Source: Brevibacterium permense
GTDB lineage: Bacteria; Actinomycetota; Actinomycetes; Actinomycetales; Brevibacteriaceae
Assembly: GCF_013280495.1 (NCBI RefSeq)
Contig: NZ_JABSSX010000001.1
Location: 372,001 to 436,000, forward strand
Reading direction: 5' to 3'
DNA: 64,000 nt
Of this stretch, positions 9,400 to 17,996 are shown piece after piece. The notes beneath the pieces are model-generated. The model did not search any database. It saw only the letters and a program-made list of their open reading frames with translations, and was not told the origin of the DNA. The position numbers and the translations under genes were made by a program. Within the stretch, counting starts at the first letter, position 1, and every line of letters starts with the position of its first letter.

Positions 9400-10150
9400 T
9401 CAGCGCGTTGACGCGATGATGAGGTGCCTTGTCGAATGCGCGACGAAGGGCTCGCCCCTGCGCATCCGCGAGTTGAGTTCGCGCAGCTGTGGCAGGTAGT
9501 CGGCGACTGTGAAATCGGGTACCCACCACGGGCACTTGCGCAGGATCCAGACGATCGCGCCGACGTCGAAGAACTCCATGCGGCAGCGTGCTGTGCGCAG
9601 CGTTTCGACCGTGAGTCCGGCCGCCTCGGCGGCGTCGGATTTCGGTCTGCGGGTGCCGTGAGCGACGATTTTCCGGCAACGGCCCGAGAAAGAACTCGAT
9701 GAGCTCGAACGCCGAGGCCGGGCCGACGTGCGGGGCGAGGTAGGTGCCGCCGGGGACGAATACGCGGGCGATCTCCGACCACGCGGGGCTCACGGGGTGG
9801 CGGGAGGTGACGAGGTCGAAGCTGCCGTTGGCGAACGGCAGTCGGCGCGGATCGGCCTCGACGACATCGACGCCACGCGGACCGAGCCGATGGCGGGCCA
9901 CGGCGATGTTGGGGCGGTGCGATTCGGTCGCGGCCATGCGCGGCGGCAGCACGGGTGCCTCGTCGATGACCTCACCGCCGCCGGTGTCGATGTCGAGGGC
10001 CGCGGTCGCCGTCGACAGCCGTCTGGCCAGCAGCGTCGAGTAGGTCCACGGTGGTCGCTCCTCGGTGGCGCGTCCGTCGAGCCAGTCGAATCCCCAGCCG
10101 GTGACATCGGCCGATTGTGCTTCGGTAACGAGCTCGTCGAATGCGCGCAT
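9400..10150 (-). pseudogene. class I SAM-dependent methyltransferase, frameshifted
   Basis: The N-terminal part (from ATG 10150) reads as a methyltransferase: VIDEAPVLPPRM in motif I position, VDVVEADPRRLPF, then GSFDLVTSRHPV and VFVPGGTYLAPHVG, up to FFLGPLPE. After that the frame degenerates into arginine-rich sequence, while the neighbouring frame continues with SDAAEAAGLTVETLRTARC, MEFFDVGAIVWILRKC and AHSTRHLIIASTR, stopping at 9400. The switch lies between about 9630 and 9690. The region contains the GCCGAGGCGG word. A one-base indel in this strain or a sequencing error would both explain it. Confidence 0.75.
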
Positions 10151-10175
10151 ACCGTCATCTTCGCGCACACGTCTC

Positions 10176-10976
10176 TCACCCGTGAAGCCATGCGGTCACA
10201 TCGGCGTGGAGGTCGTGCGGCGCCTCCAGCGGGACGAGGTGCCCGGTGCGCGGGAACCGGGTCACGTACGGACGGTGGGGAAGCGCCTCGGCGAGTCGGT
10301 CGGCCTGGTTGGCGGGAATCCACGGATCGTCCGCACCCCACCCGATGCGGACCGGGCAGCGGGCCTCGCCGAGGCGGTCGACGATGGGTGCCGTGTGCTC
10401 GGGACGCAGCGCGGCGAAGACCTTTTCGTTCTCGGCGACGAGGCGGAAGAACGGTGAGCCCCATGGGTCGAGGGTCACGACATCGAGCAGATACAGCGAC
10501 GCGAAATCACTGCCTTCGAGCAGGTGCGCGCCGAGTGCGACGGCGCCGCCGATGTCATGGGCGATGACGTGGGGATCCGAGATGGTCCAGCAGTCGATGA
10601 GCTCGGCCAGACGACGACGTTGGGTGATGAGATCAACGGCGGGGGTCGCCTCGGCGAGGGGATCGTCCGTCGGCTGTGCCGACGTTCCGGCCGGGGCGGG
10701 GATCGACTCGCCGGATGTGGCGGGAATCGATTCGCCGTAGCCGGGCATGTCCCAGAGTCGGACTCGTTTCGTCTGCGCGAGTTCGCGGGCGAGCGGCAGC
10801 CACATGTGCGATGACCAGGGGGTTCCGTGGCAGATGATGACCTCGCCGAGGCGCACCTGATCGTTGTCGCGGTCGCTCGGTTCGAGTGTCGTGGTGGCGA
10901 CCTCGCTGCCGTCGCTGAGGGTGAGGCGGTCAGTGATGGTGCGGATGGCGGGACTGCGGTCGGTTGGCGTCGTCAT
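10176..10976 (-). CDS. alpha/beta-fold hydrolase
   Basis: 266 residues. HGTPWSSHMW near 50-59 gives the oxyanion-hole region, AHDIGGAVAL places an aspartate in the nucleophile-elbow position (as in dehalogenase- and epoxide-hydrolase-type members), GADDPWIP is the acid region and TGHLVPLEAP supplies the catalytic histidine. Substrate unknown. Between motifs it has a non-conserved loop (about residues 84-113, rich in P, A, T and S, with a repeated GESIPA) that contains a near-match of the GCCGAGGCGG word. It is divergent from a MerR-type regulator with a 20-bp palindrome between them, so it is probably that regulator's target. Confidence 0.8.
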   Translation of the reverse strand: MTTPTDRSPAIRTITDRLTLSDGSEVATTTLEPSDRDNDQVRLGEVIICHGTPWSSHMWLPLARELAQTKRVRLWDMPGYGESIPATSGESIPAPAGTSAQPTDDPLAEATPAVDLITQRRRLAELIDCWTISDPHVIAHDIGGAVALGAHLLEGSDFASLYLLDVVTLDPWGSPFFRLVAENEKVFAALRPEHTAPIVDRLGEARCPVRIGWGADDPWIPANQADRLAEALPHRPYVTRFPRTGHLVPLEAPHDLHADVTAWLHG

Positions 10977-10990
10977 GAAGCGACGGTAGA

Positions 10991-11010
10991 ACTTCAGGTC
11001 AACCTGAAGT
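10991..11010. promoter_or_regulatory. MerR-type operator palindrome
   Basis: ACTTCAGGT-CA-ACCTGAAGT, a 20-bp inverted repeat midway between the divergent hydrolase (start 10976) and MerR (start 11031) genes. Position and spacing match operators that MerR-family proteins bind within the promoter spacer. Confidence 0.65.
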
Positions 11011-11030
11011 CAAGGTGTCATCATGGTCTC

Positions 11031-11393
11031 ATGAGGATCGGAGATGCGGCCGCCGAGTTGGAAACGGCTGCGCATGTGCTCAGGCATTGGGAGGACGAAG
11101 GCGTCGTCGTGCCGGGCCGGACCGCGAGCGGGCACCGGGAGTATTCGGCTGAGCATCTGAGCCGGTGCCGGATCGTGTTGTCGTGTCAGGGAGTGGGCAT
11201 GAGTCTTGCCGAGATCCGAGCGATCCTGCATCGCGGCGAGGCGGGACGTGCCTCGGTGATCGCGGCTCGCTTGGTGGCGATTCGGGCGCAGCGAATCTCG
11301 CTGGACTCAGCGGAGCAGTTCCTACTCCACGTCCGCGAATGTCGACACGACTTCATGACCCGGTGTCCGGAATGCTCGGAATATGCGGGGTGA
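11031..11393 (+). CDS. MerR family transcriptional regulator
   Basis: 120 residues. The N-terminal winged helix begins MRIGDAAAELETAAHVLRHW and continues with GHREYSAEHL, the standard MerR DNA-binding domain, then a dimerisation helix with GMSLAEIRAIL. The short C-terminus contains three cysteines (CRHDFMTRCPEC), which may sense a metal or redox signal. The effector is unknown. The frame is open further upstream, but ATG 11031 matches the family N-terminus. A palindrome upstream and the divergent hydrolase suggest local regulation. Confidence 0.85.
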   Translation: MRIGDAAAELETAAHVLRHWEDEGVVVPGRTASGHREYSAEHLSRCRIVLSCQGVGMSLAEIRAILHRGEAGRASVIAARLVAIRAQRISLDSAEQFLLHVRECRHDFMTRCPECSEYAG

Positions 11394-11528
11394 GTGGGCC
11401 GCATTAGGACGGGACGGTCGGCCGCCTCGGCGAGGGGAATGTTGCGGTGGGCGGAACTCAGTGCACATTGCGCGAATTCTCGGGGCGGTGATGGTCACAA
11501 AATCTCGCAGAACGGGCATGATGGCCTT

Positions 11529-13298
11529 ATGACCACTGATATGGACATTGCGCTCAGCGCTGAGCTCGATCCCATCGTCGACATCGCCGCTGGGTTGGGT
11601 CTCGACGCGCAGGACATCATTCCACACGGATGGACGAAGGCGAAGGTGCCGATCGACGTCCTCGACGAGGCGGCCGCGGATGCCACCGAGGGCCGGCTCA
11701 TCCTTGTCACGGCCATGAGCCCGACCCCGGCCGGGGAGGGCAAGACGACGACGAGCATCGGCCTGGCCGACGGACTCAATGAACTCGCCCGCTCAAAGCC
11801 CGAGGTCGGGCGGGCTGTGCTCGCGTTGCGGGAGCCGAGCATGGGCCCGGTCTTCGGGATGAAGGGCGGCGCGGCCGGCGGCGGATACGCCCAGGTCGTG
11901 CCGATGGAGGACATCAACCTCCACTTCACCGGGGACTTCGCGGCCATCGCCGCAGCGAACAACCTCGCCGTGACGATGCTGGATAACCACATCCACTTCG
12001 GCAACGACCTCGACGTCGACCCGCGGCGCATCCACATCCGCCGCGTCGTCGACCTCAATGATCGCGCGCTGCGCGGGGTCGTCGTCGGACTCGGAGGCCT
12101 CAACGGGGGTGTGCCCCGCGAGGACGCCTTCGACATCGTCGTCGCCAGCGAGGTCATGGCCGTGTTCTGCTTGTCTACCTCGTTGGTCGATCTCAAGGAA
12201 AGGCTGGGTCGGATCGTCCTTGCGCACAGCAGGGGCCGGGAACCCATCACCGTGGCTGACATCGGGGCGGCCGGGGCGATGACCGCGCTGCTGCGCAATG
12301 CTCTGGCGCCGAACCTCGTGCAGACTCTCGAGCATTCGCCGGCGTTCATCCACGGTGGACCGTTCGCCAACATCGCTCACGGCTGCAACAGTCTGCTGGC
12401 GACGAAGGCCGGGCTGGCGCTGGGGGACTGGGTCGTCACCGAAGCCGGGTTCGGTGCGGACCTCGGGGCCGAGAAGTTCCTCGACATCAAGTGCCGGATC
12501 GCGGGCATCTGGCCCTCGGCCGTAGTGGTCGTCGCGACGCTGCGTGCATTGAAGTACCACGGGGGCGTTGACGTGGCCGAGGTCAACTCTCCTGATGTGT
12601 CGGCGGTGCTGGAGGGGATGGGCAACCTCGAGCTGCACTGTCGGAACCTGCGTGAGATCTACGGACTGACTCCCGTGGTGTGCTTCAATCGATTCCCCAC
12701 GGACACCGACGAGGAGATGGCCGCGGCGATCGCCCATTTGGATGGGCTCGGGGTTGCGGCCGTCGAATCGACGCATTGGGCCGATGGCGGCAAGGGTGCG
12801 CTGGCGCTCGCCGAGGCAGTGGTTGATGCCGCCGCCGGTGTTGACGGCGAGTTCCGGACGATTCGTGATGAGAATCGAGCCGAAGAACCGCACGATTCGT
12901 CCGGAACTCGCCCTCAGCGGGCGGTGCCGCGTTACTCGTACGAGCTCAATGAACCCTTGGAGGACAAGATCCGCACGATCACCCAGCGGATCTACCAGGC
13001 GAAAGACGTCGACCTGCCGACCGCGGTGAAACGAAAGCTCAAGCAGTTCACCGACGAGGGCTACGGGGACGCGCCGATCTGCATTGCGAAGACCCAGTAC
13101 TCTCTGTCGACGGATGCGAGCCTGCGCGGGGCGCCGAAGGACCACATCATCGCGGTCAAGGACGTGCGGCTCTCAGCAGGCGCCGGCTTCGTCGTCGTCA
13201 TCGCCGGGGACATCATGACGATGCCCGGCCTGCCGAAGGAACCCTCTGCACTGAAGATCGACGTCAACGAGGACGGCAACATCACCGGCCTCTTCTGA
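11529..13298 (+). CDS. fhs: formate--tetrahydrofolate ligase
   Basis: 589 residues, against about 555-560 usual. ATP-dependent ligation of formate to tetrahydrofolate, giving 10-formyl-THF for purine and formyl-methionine synthesis. The P-loop PTPAGEGKTTT lies near 65-75, with REPSMGPVFGMKGGAAGGG after it and the C-terminal MPGLPKEPSA. A segment of about 35 residues (roughly 438-474, beginning VDGEFRTIRDENR) has no counterpart in the family as I recall it and is encoded by a DNA inverted repeat (12846-12912). The ATG at 11529 lacks a strong ribosome binding site. Ends at a family A palindrome. Confidence 0.93.
   Translation: MTTDMDIALSAELDPIVDIAAGLGLDAQDIIPHGWTKAKVPIDVLDEAAADATEGRLILVTAMSPTPAGEGKTTTSIGLADGLNELARSKPEVGRAVLALREPSMGPVFGMKGGAAGGGYAQVVPMEDINLHFTGDFAAIAAANNLAVTMLDNHIHFGNDLDVDPRRIHIRRVVDLNDRALRGVVVGLGGLNGGVPREDAFDIVVASEVMAVFCLSTSLVDLKERLGRIVLAHSRGREPITVADIGAAGAMTALLRNALAPNLVQTLEHSPAFIHGGPFANIAHGCNSLLATKAGLALGDWVVTEAGFGADLGAEKFLDIKCRIAGIWPSAVVVVATLRALKYHGGVDVAEVNSPDVSAVLEGMGNLELHCRNLREIYGLTPVVCFNRFPTDTDEEMAAAIAHLDGLGVAAVESTHWADGGKGALALAEAVVDAAAGVDGEFRTIRDENRAEEPHDSSGTRPQRAVPRYSYELNEPLEDKIRTITQRIYQAKDVDLPTAVKRKLKQFTDEGYGDAPICIAKTQYSLSTDASLRGAPKDHIIAVKDVRLSAGAGFVVVIAGDIMTMPGLPKEPSALKIDVNEDGNITGLF
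12846..12912. repeat. 67-bp inverted repeat inserted in frame within fhs
   Basis: Arms of 21 bases (12846-12866, beginning GGCGAGTTCCGGACG, and 12892-12912) pair at 20 of 21 positions around a 25-base loop. It falls exactly in the part of fhs that encodes the extra residues between the conserved AEAVVDAA and PRYSYELNEPLEDKI segments. Size and architecture resemble the intergenic inverted repeats of this window, though the sequence is different. Confidence 0.85.
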
Positions 13299-13306
13299 GT
13301 GCCAAT

Positions 13307-13366
13307 TGCTACCTGACGGCGGCCCAGCAACCTCGCGCGAGGTTGCTGGGCCGCCGTCAGGTAGCA
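13307..13366. repeat. 60-bp perfect palindrome, family A copy 2
   Basis: 30-base halves, perfectly complementary, outer side TGCTACCTGACGGCGGCC and centre GCGCGC region. It lies 9 bases after the fhs stop and before the convergent ABM gene's 3' end, so here it could be a bidirectional terminator. Same family as 2255-2310 and about 15005-15060. Confidence 0.9.
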
Positions 13367-13387
13367 GATGGGGCGGGTCTGTCGTGC

Positions 13388-13951
13388 CTAGCGTCGTGGT
13401 TTCTGCAGCCATGGACGGAGGAGACGGGTGCTCATCGGCAAGAAGATGTAGGTCATCAGCGGTGTGAGGATGCAGATGTTCAGCAGCACAGCGAGCACCG
13501 TCGGCCAACTGTGCAAATGGGGCATGAGGAGAAACGTCGAGAGCAGGCTGAGGGGGAAGAACGGCAAGAAGATGCTCACGGCCTGTTTCCACCGAGGCGG
13601 GACGACGGATTCGGGAATCGTCAGGGTCTCCTCACCCTGCGGTTCGAACCAGCCCTCGATACCGGTGCGGTGTTCGACGCGGGTGGTCTCGACGAGTCCG
13701 GCGGCGCTTTCGATCCACCAACGGCGGTCCTCGGAATCATCCCAGGCCCGCAGGGTCTTCTCATCGGCGAAACGATAGAGCAGATGCCACTCATCGGAGT
13801 CCGGGCTCGTCCGCACCCAACCCGATCCGAGGTAGCCCTCGCGTTCGCGAGCCAGTTCCTGCCCGGCCTGGGCCCAGGCGGTGAACCGGCGGTGCTGACC
13901 GGGCTGAACGGTGCGGGTGATAGAGACGGTGATCGGCGACGTTTGCAGCAT
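13388..13951 (-). CDS. antibiotic biosynthesis monooxygenase (ABM)-domain membrane protein
   Basis: 187 residues. The N-terminal ~100 residues have the ABM/dimeric alpha-beta barrel pattern (ITVSITRTVQPGQHRRFTAW, then GYLGSGWVRT, DEWHLLYRF and RRWWIESA), followed by two hydrophobic segments near 122-142 and 147-168 and a basic tail. Such fused proteins are widespread and of unknown function. The name of the domain does not imply antibiotic synthesis. TATACT at 13964-13959 lies 7 bases before the ATG with no ribosome binding site, so the message is probably leaderless. Confidence 0.75.
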   Translation of the reverse strand: MLQTSPITVSITRTVQPGQHRRFTAWAQAGQELAREREGYLGSGWVRTSPDSDEWHLLYRFADEKTLRAWDDSEDRRWWIESAAGLVETTRVEHRTGIEGWFEPQGEETLTIPESVVPPRWKQAVSIFLPFFPLSLLSTFLLMPHLHSWPTVLAVLLNICILTPLMTYIFLPMSTRLLRPWLQKPRR

Positions 13952-14013
13952 AAGGGAGAGTATAGAGACCCGCTCGCGAGCACCAGCAGCCGCCTGGAAC
14001 TGCCGCGCCGAAT

Positions 14014-14814
14014 TCAGGCGTCCCCGGTCACCCGAATGAAGACTCGGTCGAGTGCGGCTGCTAGGTTCGCGCGGTTAGTGTCGTCCATCCAGTCCCGGTT
14101 GACCTGCTCGTTGAGTCCGCCCGGAGTCTCATGCGCGGCGACGAGATCGGCGATCGGAGCCTCGGACTGGTCGAGCGTGGTGCCGAGACCGATGAACTGG
14201 CCTCGGATGAAGTGGTCGGCATCGGCCTGATCCCACCCCCGGTCGACCAGCCATGCGGTGATCGTCTGCAGAAACGCGAAGTGTGCCGACATCGTTGCCG
14301 TCACAGCTGACAGCGTGCTGAACTTCGTCTCGTCGGCGGCCGTGACCGATCCGCCGAGGAGGTCGAGGAGGGCCTCGACATCGCCGTCGGCGGGGAACAT
14401 CGCCGTTACTCCCTTGCGTTCACGGACGGCCGGGAGCGGGATGATCCGCACAATGTCCGGATCGTGGGGGAGGAGCGCTGAGAGCTCGTCCGTCGGAATC
14501 CCGGCAACTGCGCTGACCAACGTCTTCTCTGCCGGAATGTCGAGGGCGCCGAGGGCGCCTGCAGCCTGCTGAGGGAGGACGGCAAGGACGATGAGGTCGC
14601 TGCGATCGACGACCTCCTGGTTGCTCTCGGCCACCTCGGCGGTCTCAATCGTGTCGGCAAGATGCCGTGCCCGCTCGGCATTGCGCGGGGAGAGCACGAA
14701 CCGCAGTCCGGTTTCGGGCGCACCGCCGTTCTCTGTTGTCGCAGTGCCCCCGCTCAACCCTTCGACCATCGCCGAGGCGATCTCGCCGACACCGATGACT
14801 CCGATCGTGCTCAT
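14014..14814 (-). CDS. pyrroline-5-carboxylate reductase-like NAD(P)-binding protein
   Basis: 266 residues with an N-terminal Rossmann motif MSTIGVIGVGEIASAMVEGL, then RNAERARHLADT, DLIVLAVLPQ and a VSAVAGIP segment, as in ProC-family proteins that reduce pyrroline-5-carboxylate to proline. The C-terminal dimerisation part (TATMSAHFAFLQTITAWLVDRGW) is divergent from true ProC, so the substrate may differ. AAGGAGGA is five bases before the ATG at 14814. The gene stands alone, downstream of metQ on the same strand, separated by a family A repeat. Confidence 0.7.
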   Translation of the reverse strand: MSTIGVIGVGEIASAMVEGLSGGTATTENGGAPETGLRFVLSPRNAERARHLADTIETAEVAESNQEVVDRSDLIVLAVLPQQAAGALGALDIPAEKTLVSAVAGIPTDELSALLPHDPDIVRIIPLPAVRERKGVTAMFPADGDVEALLDLLGGSVTAADETKFSTLSAVTATMSAHFAFLQTITAWLVDRGWDQADADHFIRGQFIGLGTTLDQSEAPIADLVAAHETPGGLNEQVNRDWMDDTNRANLAAALDRVFIRVTGDA

Positions 14815-15004
14815 GTTCTCCTCCTTGAGTGACGAGGTGAGTTCTTCCGTCTGTTCGCATTGTGTCATCGTCTGTTGGACGACGCGTCAGCGGTCTGGCT
14901 CGTGACTGTGGAGAAGCTCTTCGCCGAGTTGCAAGAAGTGTCGTCGGTCTCGGGATCGGACGATGTTGATCGCTGGCGCACACCCACCAACTCCGCCCCA
15001 AAAC

Positions 15005-15060
15005 ACCTGACGGCGGCCCACCAACCAGGCGCGAGGTTGCTGGGCCGCCGTCAGGTAGCA
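15005..15060. repeat. family A inverted repeat, copy 3 (imperfect)
   Basis: ACCTGACGGCGGCCCA on the left pairs with TGGGCCGCCGTCAGGT on the right. Three substitutions in the left half break the otherwise perfect palindrome seen in copies 1 and 2. It lies between the metQ 3' end (15068) and the ProC-like gene, both leftward, so it could terminate the met operon. The right flank (GTAGCAATTGGGG) matches the left flank of copy 2. Confidence 0.85.
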
Positions 15061-15067
15061 ATTGGGG

Positions 15068-15904
15068 TCAGAAGCTGGGGAGGACGGAGCCGTCGGCCCA
15101 CTTCTTCTCGATGAACTTCTTCACCTCGGGGGAGTGGAGCAGCTCGTCGAGCTTCTTGATGTTCTCGTCGTCCTTGTTCTCCGTACGCACGGCGAGGAAG
15201 TTGCCGTACGGGTTGTCCTCGGCCTTCTCCAGCAGGATGCCGTCCTTGGCCGGGCTCAGACCGGCTTCCAGAGCGTTGTTGCCGTTGATGACCGAAGCAT
15301 CGACGTCTTCGAGGGTGCGTGCCAGCTGCGCGGCGTCGGCCTCGACGAACTTCACGTTCTTCGGGTTGTCCTCGACGTCGGAGAGCTTCGCATCGACCGC
15401 GTCCACGCCGTCCTTGAGGGTGATGAGCTTCGCGTCTTCGAGCATCTTCAGCGCGCGACCCTGGTTCGACGGATCGTTGTTGATGCCGATCTTGGCATTC
15501 TTCGGGATGTCACCCACGTCCTTGATGTCCTTCGAGAACAGCGCGAAGGGCTCGAGGTTGATCGGCTCGAAGCCGGTGATCTCGTAGCCCTGGCCTTCGA
15601 CTTCGGAATCGAGGTACGGCTTGTGCTGGAAGTAGTTCGCGTCGATGTCGCCGTCGTTGAGCGCCTTGTTCGGCAGCGTGTAGTCCGTGTACTCGGTGAC
15701 CTCGATGTCGAGGCCGGCATCCTCGGCGAGGTTTTCATCCACGTAGCGCAGGATGTCGCCCTGCGGCACCGGGGTCGCACCCACGGTGAGCTTCGTGATG
15801 TCGCCGTCCTTCTCACCGACGGAGTCGGTACCGCCGCCGACGAGTCCGCAGCCCGAGAGCAGCAGAGTCGCGCTGGCCGCGATCGCAATGAGTTTCGTCT
15901 TCAT
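15068..15904 (-). CDS. metQ: methionine ABC transporter substrate-binding lipoprotein
   Basis: 278 residues, NlpA/MetQ family. Signal peptide MKTKLIAIAASATLLLSGCG with the lipobox cysteine at about residue 18. Then the solute-binding fold with TVGATPVPQGDILRYV, TDYTLPNKALNDGDIDANYFQHKPYL and the typical INNDPSNQGRAL. It captures methionine outside the membrane for MetI/MetN. AAGGAGA precedes the ATG at 15904. Third gene of metN-metI-metQ, separated from metI by 161 bp that hold a 60-bp inverted repeat. Confidence 0.93.
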   Translation of the reverse strand: MKTKLIAIAASATLLLSGCGLVGGGTDSVGEKDGDITKLTVGATPVPQGDILRYVDENLAEDAGLDIEVTEYTDYTLPNKALNDGDIDANYFQHKPYLDSEVEGQGYEITGFEPINLEPFALFSKDIKDVGDIPKNAKIGINNDPSNQGRALKMLEDAKLITLKDGVDAVDAKLSDVEDNPKNVKFVEADAAQLARTLEDVDASVINGNNALEAGLSPAKDGILLEKAEDNPYGNFLAVRTENKDDENIKKLDELLHSPEVKKFIEKKWADGSVLPSF

Positions 15905-15957
15905 GGTTCTCCTTGATGTGTGATGTGTGTTGTGCAAAGGGGTGAGCAGTGGTGGCC

Positions 15958-16017
15958 GTTAAGTGTGCGCAGATTGCCGGTTTCGTCGCCGATTCGGACA
16001 ATCTGAGCACACTTAAC
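15958..16017. repeat. 60-bp inverted repeat in the metI-metQ spacer
   Basis: Left arm GTTAAGTGTGCGCAGATTG (15958-15976) and right arm CAATCTGAGCACACTTAAC (15999-16017) pair at 18 of 19 positions around a 22-base loop. It lies inside an operon, where it may attenuate readthrough or stabilise a metNI message. Confidence 0.85.
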
Positions 16018-16065
16018 TCGGAGTTCCGTCGCCGCGCCGGACGCGATCGACGCCGCCGAGGCGGC

Positions 16066-16740
16066 TCACCGGTGGTCGACCGTGCGGGCCAGCCGATCGC
16101 CGATGATCTGGATCAGCGTGACGATGAGGACGAGGACGATGATGCACGCGATCATCGTGTCGCCCTGATAACGGTTGTATCCGTAGGAGATCGCCAACGC
16201 TCCCAGGCCGCCGCCGCCCACTGCACCGGCCATCGCGGTGTAGGACACCAACGTCACCGAGGTGACCGTGGCGGCTCCGATGAGACCGGGCATCGCTTCG
16301 GGCACGTAGACCTGACGGACGACCTGCCCATTCGAGGCACCCATCATCAGCGCGGCTTCGATCTTGCCTTCGGAGACCTCGCGCAGCGAGTTCTCGACCA
16401 GGCGGGCATAGAAGGGGATCGCGCCGATCGTCAGCGACACCACGGTCGCCTGCCAGCCCAGCGCCGAGCCGACGACGAATCGGGCGAAGGGGATGAGCGC
16501 GATGATGAGGATGATGAAAGGGATCGAACGAGTGATGTCGACGATGAAGGACAGCACCCGATAGACGACCGGGTTCGAGTTCAGTCCGCCCTTCGAGGCG
16601 GTGAACAGCCAGATGCCCAAGGGCAGTCCGAAGAGGACGGCGAGTCCGGTCGACCAGGCCGTCATGAGCAGAGTCTCGATGGTGGCCGGCCACATCTGAT
16701 CGGCGATCGCCGGGTTGTCGAACCACGTGGGATCGTTCAT
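16066..16740 (-). CDS. metI: methionine ABC transporter permease
   Basis: 224-residue inner-membrane permease with about five hydrophobic segments and the cytoplasmic EAA loop (SLREVSEGKIEAALMMGAS) that contacts the ATPase. Length and sequence fit MetI. Its ATG overlaps the metN stop by one base, so the two are coupled. The stop codon lies next to a copy of the GCCGAGGCGG word at 16055. Confidence 0.92.
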   Translation of the reverse strand: MNDPTWFDNPAIADQMWPATIETLLMTAWSTGLAVLFGLPLGIWLFTASKGGLNSNPVVYRVLSFIVDITRSIPFIILIIALIPFARFVVGSALGWQATVVSLTIGAIPFYARLVENSLREVSEGKIEAALMMGASNGQVVRQVYVPEAMPGLIGAATVTSVTLVSYTAMAGAVGGGGLGALAISYGYNRYQGDTMIACIIVLVLIVTLIQIIGDRLARTVDHR

Positions 16741-17708
16741 CAGGCAGCCTCCTCCGCATAGATTCCATCGGCTTTCAGGGCGCTGATCAGCTCTTTCGCC
16801 TGTTCGGCGGAGCCGACGAAGAAGCGCAGTCGACCGACTTGACGGCCTTCGATCGTCTCCACGGCTCCGGCGAGGATCGCCTCGGCGCTCGCACCGGCAT
16901 TCCGTGCGGTGGTGAGCACGGTGGGCAGATCGGTTCCGGCCAGTGACACCTCGACGAGGTGGCCCGCCCCGTCATCGATGCTGACCGGAGGCAGGGGGAC
17001 GAGATCCTTGGCCAGGACCGATCCGGGCTCGGCGATGACCTCGGCGAGTTTCCCGGTCTTGGCCACGCGCCCGTCGGCGAGCAGCGTCACGGAGTCGCAG
17101 ATCTCACGGATGACGGACATCTCGTGGGTGATGATGAGGACGGTGATGCCCAAGCGGTCGCGCAGGGAGCGGATGAGGCTGAGAATCTGATCCGTCGTCG
17201 TCGAATCCAGCGCCGAGGTGGGCTCATCGCACAGCAGCACCTTCGGCTCTGCGGCCAGGGCTCGGGCGATGCCGACGCGCTGCTTCTGTCCGCCCGAGAG
17301 CTGGGACGGATAGTTGTCGACTCGGTCGCCGAGGCCGACGAATTCGAGGAGTTCACGGGCCTTGCCCAGGCGTTCGGCCTTCGGCACTCCGGCGATCTTG
17401 AGCGGGTGGGCGACGTTTTTCAGCGCCGTGCTCGAGTCGAGGAGGTTGACGTGCTGGAAGACCATGCCGATGCTGCGACGGGCTTCGCGCAATCCGGCAC
17501 CGGACTGGTTCGTGAGGTCGACGCCGTTGATCGACACCGTCCCGGAGGTGGGGGACTCGAGCCCCGTCAGGCAGCGGATGAGCGTGGACTTGCCGGCGCC
17601 GGAGCGGCCGACGATGCCGTGGATCTCTCCGGCGGGGACCGAGAGGTCGATCTCCTCCAGGGCGACGGTCTCTCCGAACACCTTCCGCAGTGCGCGCAGT
17701 TCGATCAC
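16740..17708 (-). CDS. metN: methionine ABC transporter ATP-binding protein
   Basis: 322 residues. Walker [10 protein letters not shown] at 34-42, signature LSGGQKQRV, Walker [12 protein letters not shown], then a C-terminal NIL domain (about 245-320) that in MetN binds methionine and inhibits transport. Start chosen at GTG 17708 because GAGGAGG precedes it closely and the family begins [10 protein letters not shown]. The upstream extension of the frame is unsupported. I looked for a SAM riboswitch in the 288-bp leader and saw none. Confidence 0.93.
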   Translation of the reverse strand: MIELRALRKVFGETVALEEIDLSVPAGEIHGIVGRSGAGKSTLIRCLTGLESPTSGTVSINGVDLTNQSGAGLREARRSIGMVFQHVNLLDSSTALKNVAHPLKIAGVPKAERLGKARELLEFVGLGDRVDNYPSQLSGGQKQRVGIARALAAEPKVLLCDEPTSALDSTTTDQILSLIRSLRDRLGITVLIITHEMSVIREICDSVTLLADGRVAKTGKLAEVIAEPGSVLAKDLVPLPPVSIDDGAGHLVEVSLAGTDLPTVLTTARNAGASAEAILAGAVETIEGRQVGRLRFFVGSAEQAKELISALKADGIYAEEAA

Positions 17709-17996
17709 AGGCGCCTCCTCGTGTGGTTGACGAATGCCGCGCACGGTGGTGAACGGCAGAGATTTGGGGATGGGCCGGTCTACGGTCCAGTAGGGCCGAC
17801 GATTCAGGATGACAAGGAATCGCATGATCCTCACAGGCAGATGTCATAAAAGGACGCATAACGGAGTGATCGTGACGGAGAACTCACTCTCAGAGGACCC
17901 GGTCCAAGGTGACGACGAGATGAACTCGAATGAAAGCCGACGACAACACAAACCGCAGTTGTCCTTGTCGTAACCCTGCGGCCACCTCGGCGGCGT

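Noticed and set aside
13388..13951. Antibiotic biosynthesis gene or cluster
   Set aside because: The ABM domain name is misleading. The gene stands alone, has membrane segments and no biosynthetic neighbours.
17709..17996. SAM riboswitch upstream of metN
   Set aside because: A methionine importer often has one, but I see none of the conserved core elements in this leader on the minus strand.
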